64,000 nucleotides of DNA from Nocardioides yefusunii. Its GTDB lineage: Bacteria; Actinomycetota; Actinomycetes; Propionibacteriales; Nocardioidaceae. Position numbers and translations under genes: made by a program. Under the pieces are notes generated by a model. The model saw only the letters and a list, made by a program, of their open reading frames with translations, was not told the DNA's origin and did not search any database. Location of the stretch: NCBI RefSeq assembly GCF_004014875.1, contig NZ_CP034929.1, positions 2,046,001 through 2,110,000 on the forward strand, in the 5' to 3' direction. This document shows positions 35,698 through 44,511 of this stretch, in pieces. Every line of letters starts with the position of its first letter. The stretch's first letter is position 1.

Positions 35698-38406
35698 TCA
35701 TCCGTGGCTCGTCTCGCCGGGCACGGCGTTGAGACGGCGCACGAACCAGTCCGAACGCGGGTCGACCATCGGCTCGATCCGGATGTTGGCACCGAGCACC
35801 GCGGCTCCGTCCTCGCCGGCCAGCACGAGCGGGAGCGAGAGGGAACGGATCTGCGGGACGTCGTGCTGGAGCTGCGCGATCCGGCGCAGGATCCGCTCGA
35901 CCTCGCTGACGTCGACGATGTCGCTGCCGCGGTAACCGAAGAGCAGCGGCGAGGCCTTGATCTCGCGGACCATGTCCTGGGCATCGTGCTCGGCCAGCGG
36001 CGGGATCCGGTAGGCGCGGTCTTGGAGCAGTTCGGTCATCGGGCCACCGATGCCGAAGGAGATGACCGGTCCGAAGAGCGGGTCCTCCATCGTCTCCATC
36101 GCGACCGGGACGCCCGGCGGTGCGTTCTTCTGCACCACGAAACCGGCGCTGGCGACGTCGGGGACGACCTCGAGAAGCTTCTCCCAGGCCTCCATCATCG
36201 TCTCGGAGCCGTCGATGGTGCGCCACACGTGTGCCTGGTCGGGGCGGTCACGCAGGTGCGGGGCGGTCGCCTTGAGGACGACGTCCCAGCCGAGTGCGTC
36301 ACCCGCCTCGATCGCTTCCTGAACGCTGTTGACGCGGTGCGTCTTCCACAGGTCGATGCCGTAGCAGGCGAGCAGGTCGTGCTGCTCGGTGTCGGTGAGG
36401 TCCCAGCCCTCGGGGTGGCGCTTGAGGAGGTGGTGGACCATCTTCTTGGCCTCGGCGAGGTCGACGAGGGCCTCGTCGTTGGAGCCGTTGACCGGGGTGC
36501 GCAGCCACATCGCGTACTCGACCACCCGAGCCAGGGCACGGACCGCGGACTCCACAGCCGGGTACGACGGCACCGAGCCACGACCGGCGGTCGAACCGGC
36601 GACGTCGGGAACCCGGAGCAGTTCCGGGACACCTTCCGCGCCCAGGAAGGTGGAGACGAGCGGCTTGTCGGACTGCTCACCGATGGCAGCGAGCACGTTG
36701 GCGACGTCCTCGCCCGACACGTTGAGCGGCGGGATGTAGATCGCGGCGACGGCGTCGACCTCGGGGTCGTCGATCGCGGCGTCAAGGGCGTCCTCGAACG
36801 CGCTCGCGCCGGCGTCCGCACCGAGCGCGACGGTCTTGTTGACGACGAGGCCTGCCCCGGCCGCGGCGTCAGCGGCCAGCAGTGCCAGCGCGTCGGAGTT
36901 CCCGACGACGGCGACGCGGCGCCCACGCGGCAGCGGCTGGTGAGCCATCAGCTGCGCGACGTCGAACATCTCTTCCAGGGTGTCGACCTGGATCACGCCG
37001 GCCTGACGGAACATCGCGTCGACGGCTTGGGAGGGCGCAGCGATCTTGCGGACCGCGTGCCCCATCGGGACGCCCTGGGTGGTGCGGCCCGAACGGACCG
37101 CGATGATCGGCTTGCGGCGCGACACGCGGCGGGCGATGCGGGAGAACTTGCGCGGGTTGCCGATGGACTCCAGGTACAGGAGGACGACCTCGGTCGACTC
37201 GTCCTTCTCCCAGTACTGCAGGAGGTCGTTGCCGGAGACGTCGGCGCGGTTGCCGGCGCTGACGAAGGTGGTCAGACCCAGGCCACGGTTGTTGACCTTC
37301 TCCAGGATCGCGGAGCCGAGCGCACCGGACTGGCAGAAGAAGCCGGCACGGCCACGCGGCGGCATCACCTGCGAGAGCGAGGAGTTCAGCGACACCTCGG
37401 GGTCGGTGTTGATGACACCGAGCGCGTTGGGGCCGATCAGACGCAGTCCGTAGGAACGCGAGAGGCCGACGAGCTGGCGCTGACGGCGGCGTCCTTCCTC
37501 ACCGGTCTCGGCGAAGCCCGAGGAGATGACGACCAGGCCGTGGACGCCCTTGGCGGCGCAGTCCAGGACGACGTCCTGCACCTTGTCGGCCGGGACCGCG
37601 ACGATCGCGAGGTCGACCTCGCCAGGGATGTCGGAGACCGTCTTGTACGCCGGCAGCCCCGAGACGGCGTCGGCGTTGGGGTTGACCGCGTAGACGCGGC
37701 CGTTGAAGTCGCCCAGGACGACGTTGCGCACCAGCAGCCGACCGATGGTGTCCTGCTTGCGGCTGGCGCCGATGACGGCGATCGAGCGCGGGTTGAAGAA
37801 CTTCTCGATCGAGGCGGACTCGGCGCGGTGCTCGCGCTGCTCCATCACGTCGAGGGCGGTCATGGTGGCGTCGATCGAGAACTCGAGGCTCACGAGGCCG
37901 TCGTCGTACTGAGAACGGACCTGGTAACCGGCGTCCTTGAAGGTACGGATCATCGGGTGGTTGTCGGGGAGGACCTCCGCGACGAACTTCTCGATCCCGC
38001 GCTCACGGCCCGCCTGGGCGAGGTGCTCGAGCAGGAGCTGACCGATGCCGCGACCCTGGTGCTTGTCCTCGACGAGGAAGGCGATCTCGGCCTCGCCCTC
38101 GCCGACGGCGTCGTAGCGTCCCACCGCGATCATCTTGCGGCCCACGAGCAGCACGAAGGCGACCCGATCGGTGTAGTCGACCTGGGTGAACCGCTTGACG
38201 TCGCGCTCGGAGAGCTTCGGCATCGGGGCGAAGAACCGGTAGTACTTCGACTCGTCCGAGACCCGGGCATAGAAGTCGACCAGCAGGTCGGCGTCCTCGG
38301 GGCGGATCGGCCGGATGTGCGCGGCCCGTCCGTCCCGCAGCAGGACGTCGGCCTCCCAGTGGCTGGGAGGCTCAGGAAGGACCGTTCCGGTCACGTCGTC
38401 GCTCAC
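35698..38406 (-). CDS. GNAT acetyltransferase fused to ADP-forming-type acyl-CoA ligase
   Basis: A 902-residue fusion. Residues about 28-175 are a GNAT domain (HIRPIRPEDADLLVDFYARV, acetyl-CoA loop DKHQGRGIGQLLLEHL). It is followed by a CoA-binding Rossmann domain (SIAVIGASRKQDTIGRLLVR), a ligase domain (GLRLIGPNALGVINTD, GFFCQSGALGSAIL) and a C-terminal ATP-grasp domain. It is related to Pat/PatZ protein-lysine acetyltransferases, where the ligase part is often a regulatory relic, but here GNAT comes first. TAGATT lies seven bases before the GTG. Protein acetylation is likely; true ligase activity is unproven. Confidence 0.9.
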   Translation of the reverse strand: MSDDVTGTVLPEPPSHWEADVLLRDGRAAHIRPIRPEDADLLVDFYARVSDESKYYRFFAPMPKLSERDVKRFTQVDYTDRVAFVLLVGRKMIAVGRYDAVGEGEAEIAFLVEDKHQGRGIGQLLLEHLAQAGRERGIEKFVAEVLPDNHPMIRTFKDAGYQVRSQYDDGLVSLEFSIDATMTALDVMEQREHRAESASIEKFFNPRSIAVIGASRKQDTIGRLLVRNVVLGDFNGRVYAVNPNADAVSGLPAYKTVSDIPGEVDLAIVAVPADKVQDVVLDCAAKGVHGLVVISSGFAETGEEGRRRQRQLVGLSRSYGLRLIGPNALGVINTDPEVSLNSSLSQVMPPRGRAGFFCQSGALGSAILEKVNNRGLGLTTFVSAGNRADVSGNDLLQYWEKDESTEVVLLYLESIGNPRKFSRIARRVSRRKPIIAVRSGRTTQGVPMGHAVRKIAAPSQAVDAMFRQAGVIQVDTLEEMFDVAQLMAHQPLPRGRRVAVVGNSDALALLAADAAAGAGLVVNKTVALGADAGASAFEDALDAAIDDPEVDAVAAIYIPPLNVSGEDVANVLAAIGEQSDKPLVSTFLGAEGVPELLRVPDVAGSTAGRGSVPSYPAVESAVRALARVVEYAMWLRTPVNGSNDEALVDLAEAKKMVHHLLKRHPEGWDLTDTEQHDLLACYGIDLWKTHRVNSVQEAIEAGDALGWDVVLKATAPHLRDRPDQAHVWRTIDGSETMMEAWEKLLEVVPDVASAGFVVQKNAPPGVPVAMETMEDPLFGPVISFGIGGPMTELLQDRAYRIPPLAEHDAQDMVREIKASPLLFGYRGSDIVDVSEVERILRRIAQLQHDVPQIRSLSLPLVLAGEDGAAVLGANIRIEPMVDPRSDWFVRRLNAVPGETSHG

Positions 38407-38413
38407 AGTGCAG

Positions 38414-38419
38414 AATCTA
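38414..38419 (-). promoter_or_regulatory. -10 box for leaderless GNAT-ligase transcript
   Basis: TAGATT on the minus strand, seven bases before the GTG at 38406. Confidence 0.55.
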
Positions 38420-38552
38420 ACGTGAGCGTGCGCGCGCCCGTGCAGCACCGCACGTCGCGGCGTGCCGCGGACGCCCCTGGACGCGGTGTGCAGGACAGGT
38501 CACGGCGTGCCGCATGGCAACGATGTCGGTGGCGTCGGGAAGAATCATCCGC

Positions 38553-41123
38553 ATGGCTCGACGCAGCACCACTCCTCCGCTCCCCGACGACTTCGAGGAG
38601 CACATCCTCGACATCAACGTCGGGGACGAGATCAAGACCTCCTTCCTGGAGTACGCCTACTCCGTCATCTACTCCCGTGCGCTCCCCGACGCGCGTGACG
38701 GACTGAAGCCCGTCCAGCGCCGCATCCTGTACACGATGGACGACATGAGCCTGCGTCCCGACCGCGGCCACGTGAAGAGCGCCCGCGTCGTCGGCGAGGT
38801 GATGGGCAAGCTCCACCCCCACGGCGACTCCGCGATCTACGACGCGTTGGTCCGCATGGCCCAGCCGTTCTCGATGCGCCTGCCGATGGTCGACGGCCAC
38901 GGCAACTTCGGATCGCCCGACGACCCGCCGGCGGCGATGCGTTACACCGAGTGCCGGATGGCTCCGGCCGCCGCCGCGATGACGGCCTCCCTCGACGAGA
39001 ACACCGTCGACTTCCGCCCCAACTACGACAGCCGCGAGTTCGAGCCCTCCGTGCTGCCCTCGGCGATCCCCCACCTGCTCGTCAACGGTGCCACCGGCAT
39101 CGCGGTCGGCATGGCCACCAACATCGCTCCGCACAACCTCGTCGAGGTCGTCGCGGCCCTCAAGCACCTGATCAAGGCACCGAAGGCCACCACCGACGAC
39201 CTGATGAAGTTCATCCCCGGTCCGGACCTCCCCACCGGCGGCAAGATCGTCGGCCTGGACGGCATCCGCGACGCGTACGAGACCGGTCGCGGCACGTTCA
39301 AGATGCGGGCCACCACCCGGATCGAGAACGTCACGCCCCGCAAGAAGGGCATCGTCGTCACCGAGATGCCCTACGGCGTCGGCACCGAACGGGTGGTCTC
39401 CAAGATCAAGGACCTGGTGATCGCCAAGAAGCTCCAGGGCATCAGCGACATCAAGGACCTCACCGACCGCACCCACGGCATGCGTCTGGTGATCGAGATC
39501 AAGAACGGCTTCGTCCCCGAGGCCGTCCTGGAGCAGCTGTACCGCCAGACCCCGCTGGAGGACTCCTTCGGCATCAACGCGGTCGCGCTGGTCGACGGGC
39601 AGCCGCGCACGCTGAGTCTCAAGGAGATGCTCGAGGTCTTCCTCAAGCACCGCTTCGAGGTCGTGCGTCGTCGCTCGACGTTCCGCCGGGACAAGGCCGC
39701 TTCGCGTCTGCACCTGGTGGACGGTCTGCTGATCGCGATCCTCGACATCGACGAGGTCATCGCGCTGATCCGTTCCAGCGAGACCACCGCCGAGGCGAAG
39801 GCCAAGCTGATCTCGGTCTTCGACCTCAGCGAGATCCAGGCCGAGTACATCCTGGAGATGCCGCTGCGTCGTCTGACGAAGTTCTCCACGATCGAGCTCG
39901 AGAAGGAGAAGTCCGAGCTCGAGGAGACCATCGCCGCACTGCAGGCGATCCTCGACGACGAGAAGTTGCTCCGCAAGGTCGTCTCCGACGAACTCAGCGA
40001 CGTCGCGAAGACGTTCGGCACCCCGCGTCGCACGGTACTGCTGGCCTCGGCCGGTGTCCCGGTGACGGCGGCCAAGGCTGCTGCCTCCCTGGAGGTCCCC
40101 GACGACCCGTGCGTCGCGATGCTCTCCTCCACCGGCCTGCTGGCCCGTACGGCCGCGAACGAGCCGCTGGGCCACGGTGGCGACCGCGCCAACCACGACG
40201 TCGTCGTCTCCGCGGTCACCACGACCGTCCGTGGCGAGGTGGGTGTCCTGACCAACCGCGGTCGGGTCGTGAAGCTCTCCGTCCTCGACTTCCCCGAGCT
40301 CCCGGCGACCGCTGGCGATCCGCTGCTGCAGGGCGGCCTGCCGTTGGCCGAGGTCCTCGAGCTGGGCAAGGGCGAACGTCCGCTCGGCCTGACCCGTCTG
40401 CAGGAGGACGGCCCCGGTCTCGCGGTCGGTACCCGCAACGGCGTGGTCAAGCGCGTCAACCCCGAAGTCCTGACCCGCGACGAGTGGGAGTACATCTCCC
40501 TCAAGGACGACGACGAGGTGGTCGGCGCGCTCGAGCTGCGCACCGGCACCGAGACGCTCTGCTTCGTCACCTCCGACGCGCAACTCCTGCACTACCCCGC
40601 CGACCTCGTGCGTCCGCAGGGACGTACCGGTGGCGGTGTGGCGGGCGTGAAGCTGTCGGCCGGCGCGCGCGTGGTCTCGTTCACCGCGTTCGAGCCCGTC
40701 GACGCGGTCGTGGTGACCGCCTCTGGCTCCTCGACCGCCCTCCCGGGCACCGAGCCGGGCAACATGAAGGTGACCCCGTTCAGCGAGTACCCGGCCAAGG
40801 GCCGAGCCACCGGTGGTGTGCGCTGTCACCGGTTCCTGAAGGGCGAGGACGCCCTGATCCTGGCGTGGGTCGGTCAGGGACCGGCACGCGCCGCTGCCGC
40901 TTCTGGTGCACCGGTCCCGTTGCCGGAGCCGGACGGACGCCGTGACGGCTCGGGCATGCCTGCGGCACAGCCGGTCGCCGCGATCGCCTCGCCCGTCTCG
41001 TTCCAGGCCTCCATCGGCAACGCCGACGCGGGCACTGTGGCTGAGGCCGGCACTGTGGCTACGGTGGGCGCCGGGCCGGACACCGCCGGTGACGGCCAGA
41101 CCACGCTTGACCTGGAGGGCTGA
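38553..41123 (+). CDS. parC: Type II DNA topoisomerase subunit A (topoisomerase IV / ParC-like)
   Basis: DNA breakage-reunion subunit, 856 residues. The N-terminal domain begins [20 protein letters not shown]. The quinolone-pocket helix is [20 protein letters not shown] with Ser93 and Asp97. Catalytic Tyr131 is in [11 protein letters not shown] coiled-coil gate and a six-bladed C-terminal region with short repeats follow ([32 protein letters not shown]). There is no clear GyrA box (QRRGGRG); the nearest is [10 protein letters not shown], so decatenase rather than gyrase activity is favoured. The Ala/Gly-rich tail is probably disordered. An ATG 13 codons upstream is possible. The ParE partner is encoded 3.8 kb away on the other strand. 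Confidence 0.93.
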   Translation: MARRSTTPPLPDDFEEHILDINVGDEIKTSFLEYAYSVIYSRALPDARDGLKPVQRRILYTMDDMSLRPDRGHVKSARVVGEVMGKLHPHGDSAIYDALVRMAQPFSMRLPMVDGHGNFGSPDDPPAAMRYTECRMAPAAAAMTASLDENTVDFRPNYDSREFEPSVLPSAIPHLLVNGATGIAVGMATNIAPHNLVEVVAALKHLIKAPKATTDDLMKFIPGPDLPTGGKIVGLDGIRDAYETGRGTFKMRATTRIENVTPRKKGIVVTEMPYGVGTERVVSKIKDLVIAKKLQGISDIKDLTDRTHGMRLVIEIKNGFVPEAVLEQLYRQTPLEDSFGINAVALVDGQPRTLSLKEMLEVFLKHRFEVVRRRSTFRRDKAASRLHLVDGLLIAILDIDEVIALIRSSETTAEAKAKLISVFDLSEIQAEYILEMPLRRLTKFSTIELEKEKSELEETIAALQAILDDEKLLRKVVSDELSDVAKTFGTPRRTVLLASAGVPVTAAKAAASLEVPDDPCVAMLSSTGLLARTAANEPLGHGGDRANHDVVVSAVTTTVRGEVGVLTNRGRVVKLSVLDFPELPATAGDPLLQGGLPLAEVLELGKGERPLGLTRLQEDGPGLAVGTRNGVVKRVNPEVLTRDEWEYISLKDDDEVVGALELRTGTETLCFVTSDAQLLHYPADLVRPQGRTGGGVAGVKLSAGARVVSFTAFEPVDAVVVTASGSSTALPGTEPGNMKVTPFSEYPAKGRATGGVRCHRFLKGEDALILAWVGQGPARAAAASGAPVPLPEPDGRRDGSGMPAAQPVAAIASPVSFQASIGNADAGTVAEAGTVATVGAGPDTAGDGQTTLDLEG

Positions 41124-41124
41124 G

Positions 41125-41838
41125 ATGCGCACCACCACATGGACCGCTGTCGCGGGGTTCGTCCTGACGGCCCCGTGGCTCCTGTCCGGCTGTTCGGGCG
41201 ACGACGCTGCCCCCACGGGCAGCCCGCTCGACGTACTGGCTGCCGCGGCCACCGAACTCGACTCCACCAGCGGCGCCCACCTGACCCTGACCTCGACCGA
41301 CTTCCCCAGCGGCGCCGCCGGTGTCATGGGCGCCGAGGGTGACGTGGTCACCGAGACCGGTGGTGGCGCCGGCTTCGAGGGCGACCTGACGGTCAACTTC
41401 GCCGGCGCTGCGGTGCCGGTCCCGGTGCGTTCGCTCGACGGCACGGTGTGGGCCCAGATCCCGTTGACGCAGGGCTGGTCCGTCATCGACCCCGCCGAGT
41501 ACGGCGCCCCTGACCCGTCCGGTCTCCTGTCGCGCGAGAGCGGTGTCGCTGCACTGCTGAACGCGACCGAGGACGTCGAGGCGGGATCATCGGTGCGCGG
41601 CGGCAAGAACAACGCCGAGGTGCTGACGCCGTACACCGGCACGATCAGCGGCGACGTGATGCAGCGGGTGCTGCCCACCAGCGCCGGCGACGAGTTCGAC
41701 GTGACGTTCCGGATCACCTCCGCGGGCACCTTGGCCGAGGCCGAGATGACGGGCGTCTTCTACCCCGACACCCCGGAGATGACCTACACGCTCGTGGTCA
41801 GTGACCTCGGGCTGGAGCGCGTGATCGAGGCACCGTGA
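41125..41838 (+). CDS. LppX/LprAFG-family lipoprotein (LprG-like)
   Basis: A 237-residue exported lipoprotein with a signal peptide ending in the lipobox LLSGC (Cys23), so it is anchored on the outer face of the membrane. The mature part (DVLAAAATELDSTSGAHLTL, then VRSLDGTVWAQIPLTQGWSV and DEFDVTFRITSAGTLAEAEM) matches the LppX_LprAFG fold, which binds lipids in a hydrophobic cavity. It starts one base after the parC stop and overlaps the following MFS gene by four bases. In mycobacteria LprG and the MFS protein P55 form such an operon for lipid export; the parallel is inference. Confidence 0.85.
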   Translation: MRTTTWTAVAGFVLTAPWLLSGCSGDDAAPTGSPLDVLAAAATELDSTSGAHLTLTSTDFPSGAAGVMGAEGDVVTETGGGAGFEGDLTVNFAGAAVPVPVRSLDGTVWAQIPLTQGWSVIDPAEYGAPDPSGLLSRESGVAALLNATEDVEAGSSVRGGKNNAEVLTPYTGTISGDVMQRVLPTSAGDEFDVTFRITSAGTLAEAEMTGVFYPDTPEMTYTLVVSDLGLERVIEAP

Positions 41839-43613
41839 CGCCGACGGGGGCGCTGTCGCGGGGCGTGCGGATGCTGCTGGCCCTGGCAGCACTGGCGGTC
41901 GGTTTCGCGGCCGCAGACACCTACGTCGTGGTGATGGCGCTGCCCGACATGATGGGCAGCGTCGGCGTCGGGATCGACGAGCTGCAGCGGGCTGCCCCGA
42001 TCGTGTCGGGCTTCCTGCTCGGGTACGTCGCGATGCTGCCCCTGATCGGCCGGATCGCCGATCTCCGCGGCCGGGTCCCGGTGCTGGTGGTCTCGCTCGT
42101 CGTGTTCGCCCTCGGCTCCGCGGTCACCGCGGTCGCCTACGACATGACCTCGATGGTCGGCGGTCGTTTCCTCCAGGGTCTGGGCGGTGGCGGGCTGGTC
42201 CCGGCAACGTTGGCGCTGGTGGCCGACCTCTACCCGCCGCATCGACGCGGTGTGCCGCTCGGTCTGGTCTCCGCGGTCCAGGAGATCGGATCGGTGCTCG
42301 GCCCCCTGCTGGGTGCCGTGGTGATGGCGGTCGCCGACTGGCGGGTCATCTTCGCGCTCAACCTTGCCGTGGGTCTGGTGCTGGCTGCGGGGCTGCTGGC
42401 ATTGGCGCGCGGCACCGGTACTGCTCCCCCGCGTGTGCGACGCACCGGCTGGCCCGACTTCCTCGGTGCGCTCCTGGGGCTGGCGCTGTCCGCTGCTCTC
42501 GTGCTGATGCTGCTCCGCCCGGGTGTCGTGATGCGCGACCTGTTCTGGGGGCAGCTCTTCGTTCCCTTCACCGACACAGGCGGTCGGTGGTCGACGCCGT
42601 TGGGTGTCATCACCTGCGTCCTCGCGTTCCTGTTCCTGCTGCGTCTGCTCACCGCGCGACGACCGTTGATCGACGTCAAGCCCTGGTGGCACGCGGCCCG
42701 TGAGGCCGATCTGTTGGGTGCGACGTTCCTCGCGATCGCGCTCGGCGGCGTGGTGCTGGCCTTCGCGACGGCCGACCCGCAGGTGGAGGTCTTCTCCGCC
42801 CACGGCCGTTGGTACCTCCTGGGTTCTGGGGTCGGGGCATTGGCCTTCGCCGTGCACCTGCGTACGGCACCGTCGCCGTTGGTCCCGGCAGGCACCCTTC
42901 GTGCGGTCCCCGCTTGGGGGGCGCTGGTGGTGAGCTTCCTGGTCGGCTCGGCTCTGGTCGCAGCCCTGATCGACGTCCCGTTGTTCGCGCGGACGACGAT
43001 CCACACCGACTCCCAGGTCGATGCCGCGCTGGAGCTGGTGAAGTTCCTCGTGGCCCTGCCGGTGGGAGCCGTCCTGGGCGGCTACGGCCTGCGCCGGTTC
43101 GGTGCTGGGCCGGTCGCAGCCCTCGGGATGCTGCTCTCGGGTGGGGCGTTCGCGCTCATGGCGTCGTGGGGGCTGGACTCCCTCACCCAGTGGCACGCCA
43201 CGCCGACGCTCCTGGTCTGCGGCCTGGGGTTCGGTCTCGCGCTGGCTCCGGTGAACGCAGCGGTGTTGGCCTTCACCGACGAGGCCGTCCACGGGCTCGC
43301 GAGCGCGTTGGTCGTGGTGGCGCGGATGGTCGGGATGCTGGTGGGCATCTCGGTGCTCACCACGGTGGGCCTGCGGCGCTACTACTCCGAGACCGAGGCA
43401 GTGCCCTCGATCCGTGAGGTCTGTGGCGGCACGTCGGCCTGCTCCGAGTTCACGACGATGCTGCGGGAGGCCGGGATCGCGCAGGAGTCGACGGTGTTCG
43501 CCGGAGCGGCTGTGGCCTGCGTAGCAGCGGCTGTGGTGGCGGCGCTGGTGTTCAGAACTGCGACGCGGTCGAAGGTCGGTAGTTCAGCAGGTTTACAGTT
43601 TCGCCATGTCTGA
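41835..43613 (+). CDS. DHA2-type MFS transporter (P55-like partner of the lipoprotein)
   Basis: A 592-residue membrane protein with about 14 helices. The loop 2-3 motif is LIGRIADLRGRVPVLVVSLV. Motif C is in VSAVQEIGSVLGPLLGAVVM. The last helices include LVCGLGFGLALAPVNAAVLA. A longer periplasmic loop lies around residues 510-540, with two Cys in REVCGGTSACSEF. The GTG start overlaps the lipoprotein's TGA (GTGA). DHA2 proteins are proton-coupled exporters; coupling to an LprG-like protein points to lipid or lipophile export, by analogy with mycobacterial Rv1410c. The 3' end overlaps the carbonic anhydrase start by eight bases. Confidence 0.87.
   Translation: MTPTGALSRGVRMLLALAALAVGFAAADTYVVVMALPDMMGSVGVGIDELQRAAPIVSGFLLGYVAMLPLIGRIADLRGRVPVLVVSLVVFALGSAVTAVAYDMTSMVGGRFLQGLGGGGLVPATLALVADLYPPHRRGVPLGLVSAVQEIGSVLGPLLGAVVMAVADWRVIFALNLAVGLVLAAGLLALARGTGTAPPRVRRTGWPDFLGALLGLALSAALVLMLLRPGVVMRDLFWGQLFVPFTDTGGRWSTPLGVITCVLAFLFLLRLLTARRPLIDVKPWWHAAREADLLGATFLAIALGGVVLAFATADPQVEVFSAHGRWYLLGSGVGALAFAVHLRTAPSPLVPAGTLRAVPAWGALVVSFLVGSALVAALIDVPLFARTTIHTDSQVDAALELVKFLVALPVGAVLGGYGLRRFGAGPVAALGMLLSGGAFALMASWGLDSLTQWHATPTLLVCGLGFGLALAPVNAAVLAFTDEAVHGLASALVVVARMVGMLVGISVLTTVGLRRYYSETEAVPSIREVCGGTSACSEFTTMLREAGIAQESTVFAGAAVACVAAAVVAALVFRTATRSKVGSSAGLQFRHV
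43594..43599 (+). promoter_or_regulatory. -10 box of carbonic anhydrase inside the MFS gene
   Basis: TACAGT followed by six bases and the ATG at 43606. The promoter is embedded in the last codons of the transporter gene. Confidence 0.5.
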
Positions 43614-44112
43614 ATTCGACGACCTCATCGAGGCCAACAAGAAGTTCGCCGCTGACTTCACCCTCGGAGGGTTCGACGGCAAGGCACATGCTGGCGTGGC
43701 CATGGTCACCTGCATGGACTCCCGCATCGATCCCCTGGCCATGCTCGGCCTGAAGCACGGCGACGCCAAGATCTTCCGCAACCCCGGCGGTCGCATCACC
43801 CCGCAGGCCCTCGAGGCCCTCGTCCTGGGCGTGCACCTCCTCGGCGTCCAGCGCATCCTCGTGGTGCCGCACACCAAGTGCGCGATGGCGTCGAAGTCGG
43901 AGGACGAGCTGCACGCGATCATCTCGGAGAAGACCGGCACCGACTCCTCCTGGCAGCCCTTCAACGTGGTCGCCGATCAGGAGCAGACCCTGCGTCAGGA
44001 CCTCCGCAAGGTCGCTTCGCACCCGCTGATCCCGGACAACATCGCGATCGCCGGCTGCATCTACGACGTCGACACCGGCCTGCTGCGCCGCATCGAGGAG
44101 ATCGACGCCTGA
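43606..44112 (+). CDS. Beta-class carbonic anhydrase
   Basis: Zinc enzyme interconverting carbon dioxide and bicarbonate, 168 residues. Zinc ligands are Cys in MVTCMDSRIDPLAML (with the Asp-Arg dyad), His and Cys in VVPHTKCAMASKSED. KIFRNPGGRITPQALEALVL is also typical. It is a short beta-type enzyme without export signal. Its ATG lies inside the last codons of the transporter gene, and the TACAGT box suggests its own leaderless transcript. A long palindrome follows. Confidence 0.93.
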   Translation: MSEFDDLIEANKKFAADFTLGGFDGKAHAGVAMVTCMDSRIDPLAMLGLKHGDAKIFRNPGGRITPQALEALVLGVHLLGVQRILVVPHTKCAMASKSEDELHAIISEKTGTDSSWQPFNVVADQEQTLRQDLRKVASHPLIPDNIAIAGCIYDVDTGLLRRIEEIDA

Positions 44113-44131
44113 GGCATCCCGCTTATTCCGC

Positions 44132-44181
44132 CGGACGTCATAGGAATCCGGGCCTCTGGCCCCGGATTCCTATGACGTCCG
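44132..44181. terminator. Long palindrome after carbonic anhydrase
   Basis: A 21-base arm (44132-44152) is perfectly inverted at 44161-44181, with a small GGCC-TCT-GGCC-like inner hairpin. It lies between the carbonic anhydrase stop and the end of the decayed minus-strand gene. It resembles in design the palindromes at 1846 and 12930. Confidence 0.6.
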
Positions 44182-44208
44182 CGGCGTTTCAGAGGCGGAC
44201 AGACACGC

Positions 44209-44430
44209 TCAGGAAGCGCGACTGAGGCGGCGTTTCTCCACGAGAGCCATGGCAACGAGCACGCAGCGCAGCGCAACCGCGCTCCATGTGAGTCCTCCGA
44301 AGAATCCGAGGTCGCAGTCGGTTGCCTCCGGTCCACACGAGCGGGCGTCGTACTACTTGGCACCTGCCTGGAAGGCCACCCCGACGGCCAGGACCGCCAG
44401 CGCTGCCCATAGTGCGGCGCGAGGGGAACT
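44209..44430 (-). pseudogene. Decayed small two-helix membrane protein gene
   Basis: One minus-strand frame reads a hydrophobic helix (SSPRAALWAALAVLAVGVAF then QAGAK), an in-frame TAG at 44353-44355, then YDARSCGPEATDCDLGFFGG followed by a second helix (LTWSAVALRCVLVAMALVEK) and a basic end RRLSRAS before TGA at 44209-44211. Without the TAG this would be a normal small membrane protein with a Cys-pair loop; TAC to TAG is a single change. No proper start codon is found because the 5' side runs straight into the copy of the parE 3' end at 44429, so it appears both truncated and interrupted. Confidence 0.5.
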
Positions 44431-44486
44431 CAGGCGTCGAGCGTCTCCAGGTCGACCTCGTAGGCACCCTGGACGATGAACTCCTT
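44429..44486. repeat. 58-bp copy of the parE 3' end (distal repeat)
   Basis: Identical over 58 bases to 44930-44987, which encodes the last residues of ParE (KEFIVQGAYEVDLETLDA) and its stop. The copy is separated from the true gene end by 443 bases that hold one gene. Confidence 0.97.
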
Positions 44487-44511
44487 ACCGAACGGAGGAC
44501 ACGCAACAGAC

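Noticed and set aside
35578..35701. N-terminal Gly/Arg-rich extension of the DUF5998 protein from an ATG overlapping the upstream stop
   Set aside because: Possible because of the ATGA overlap, but the family normally starts near 35578 and the added sequence is low-complexity. Kept only as an alternative start.
38403..41729. Minus-strand frame of about 1100 codons opposite parC
   Set aside because: Antisense shadow; the plus-strand product has full topoisomerase motifs.
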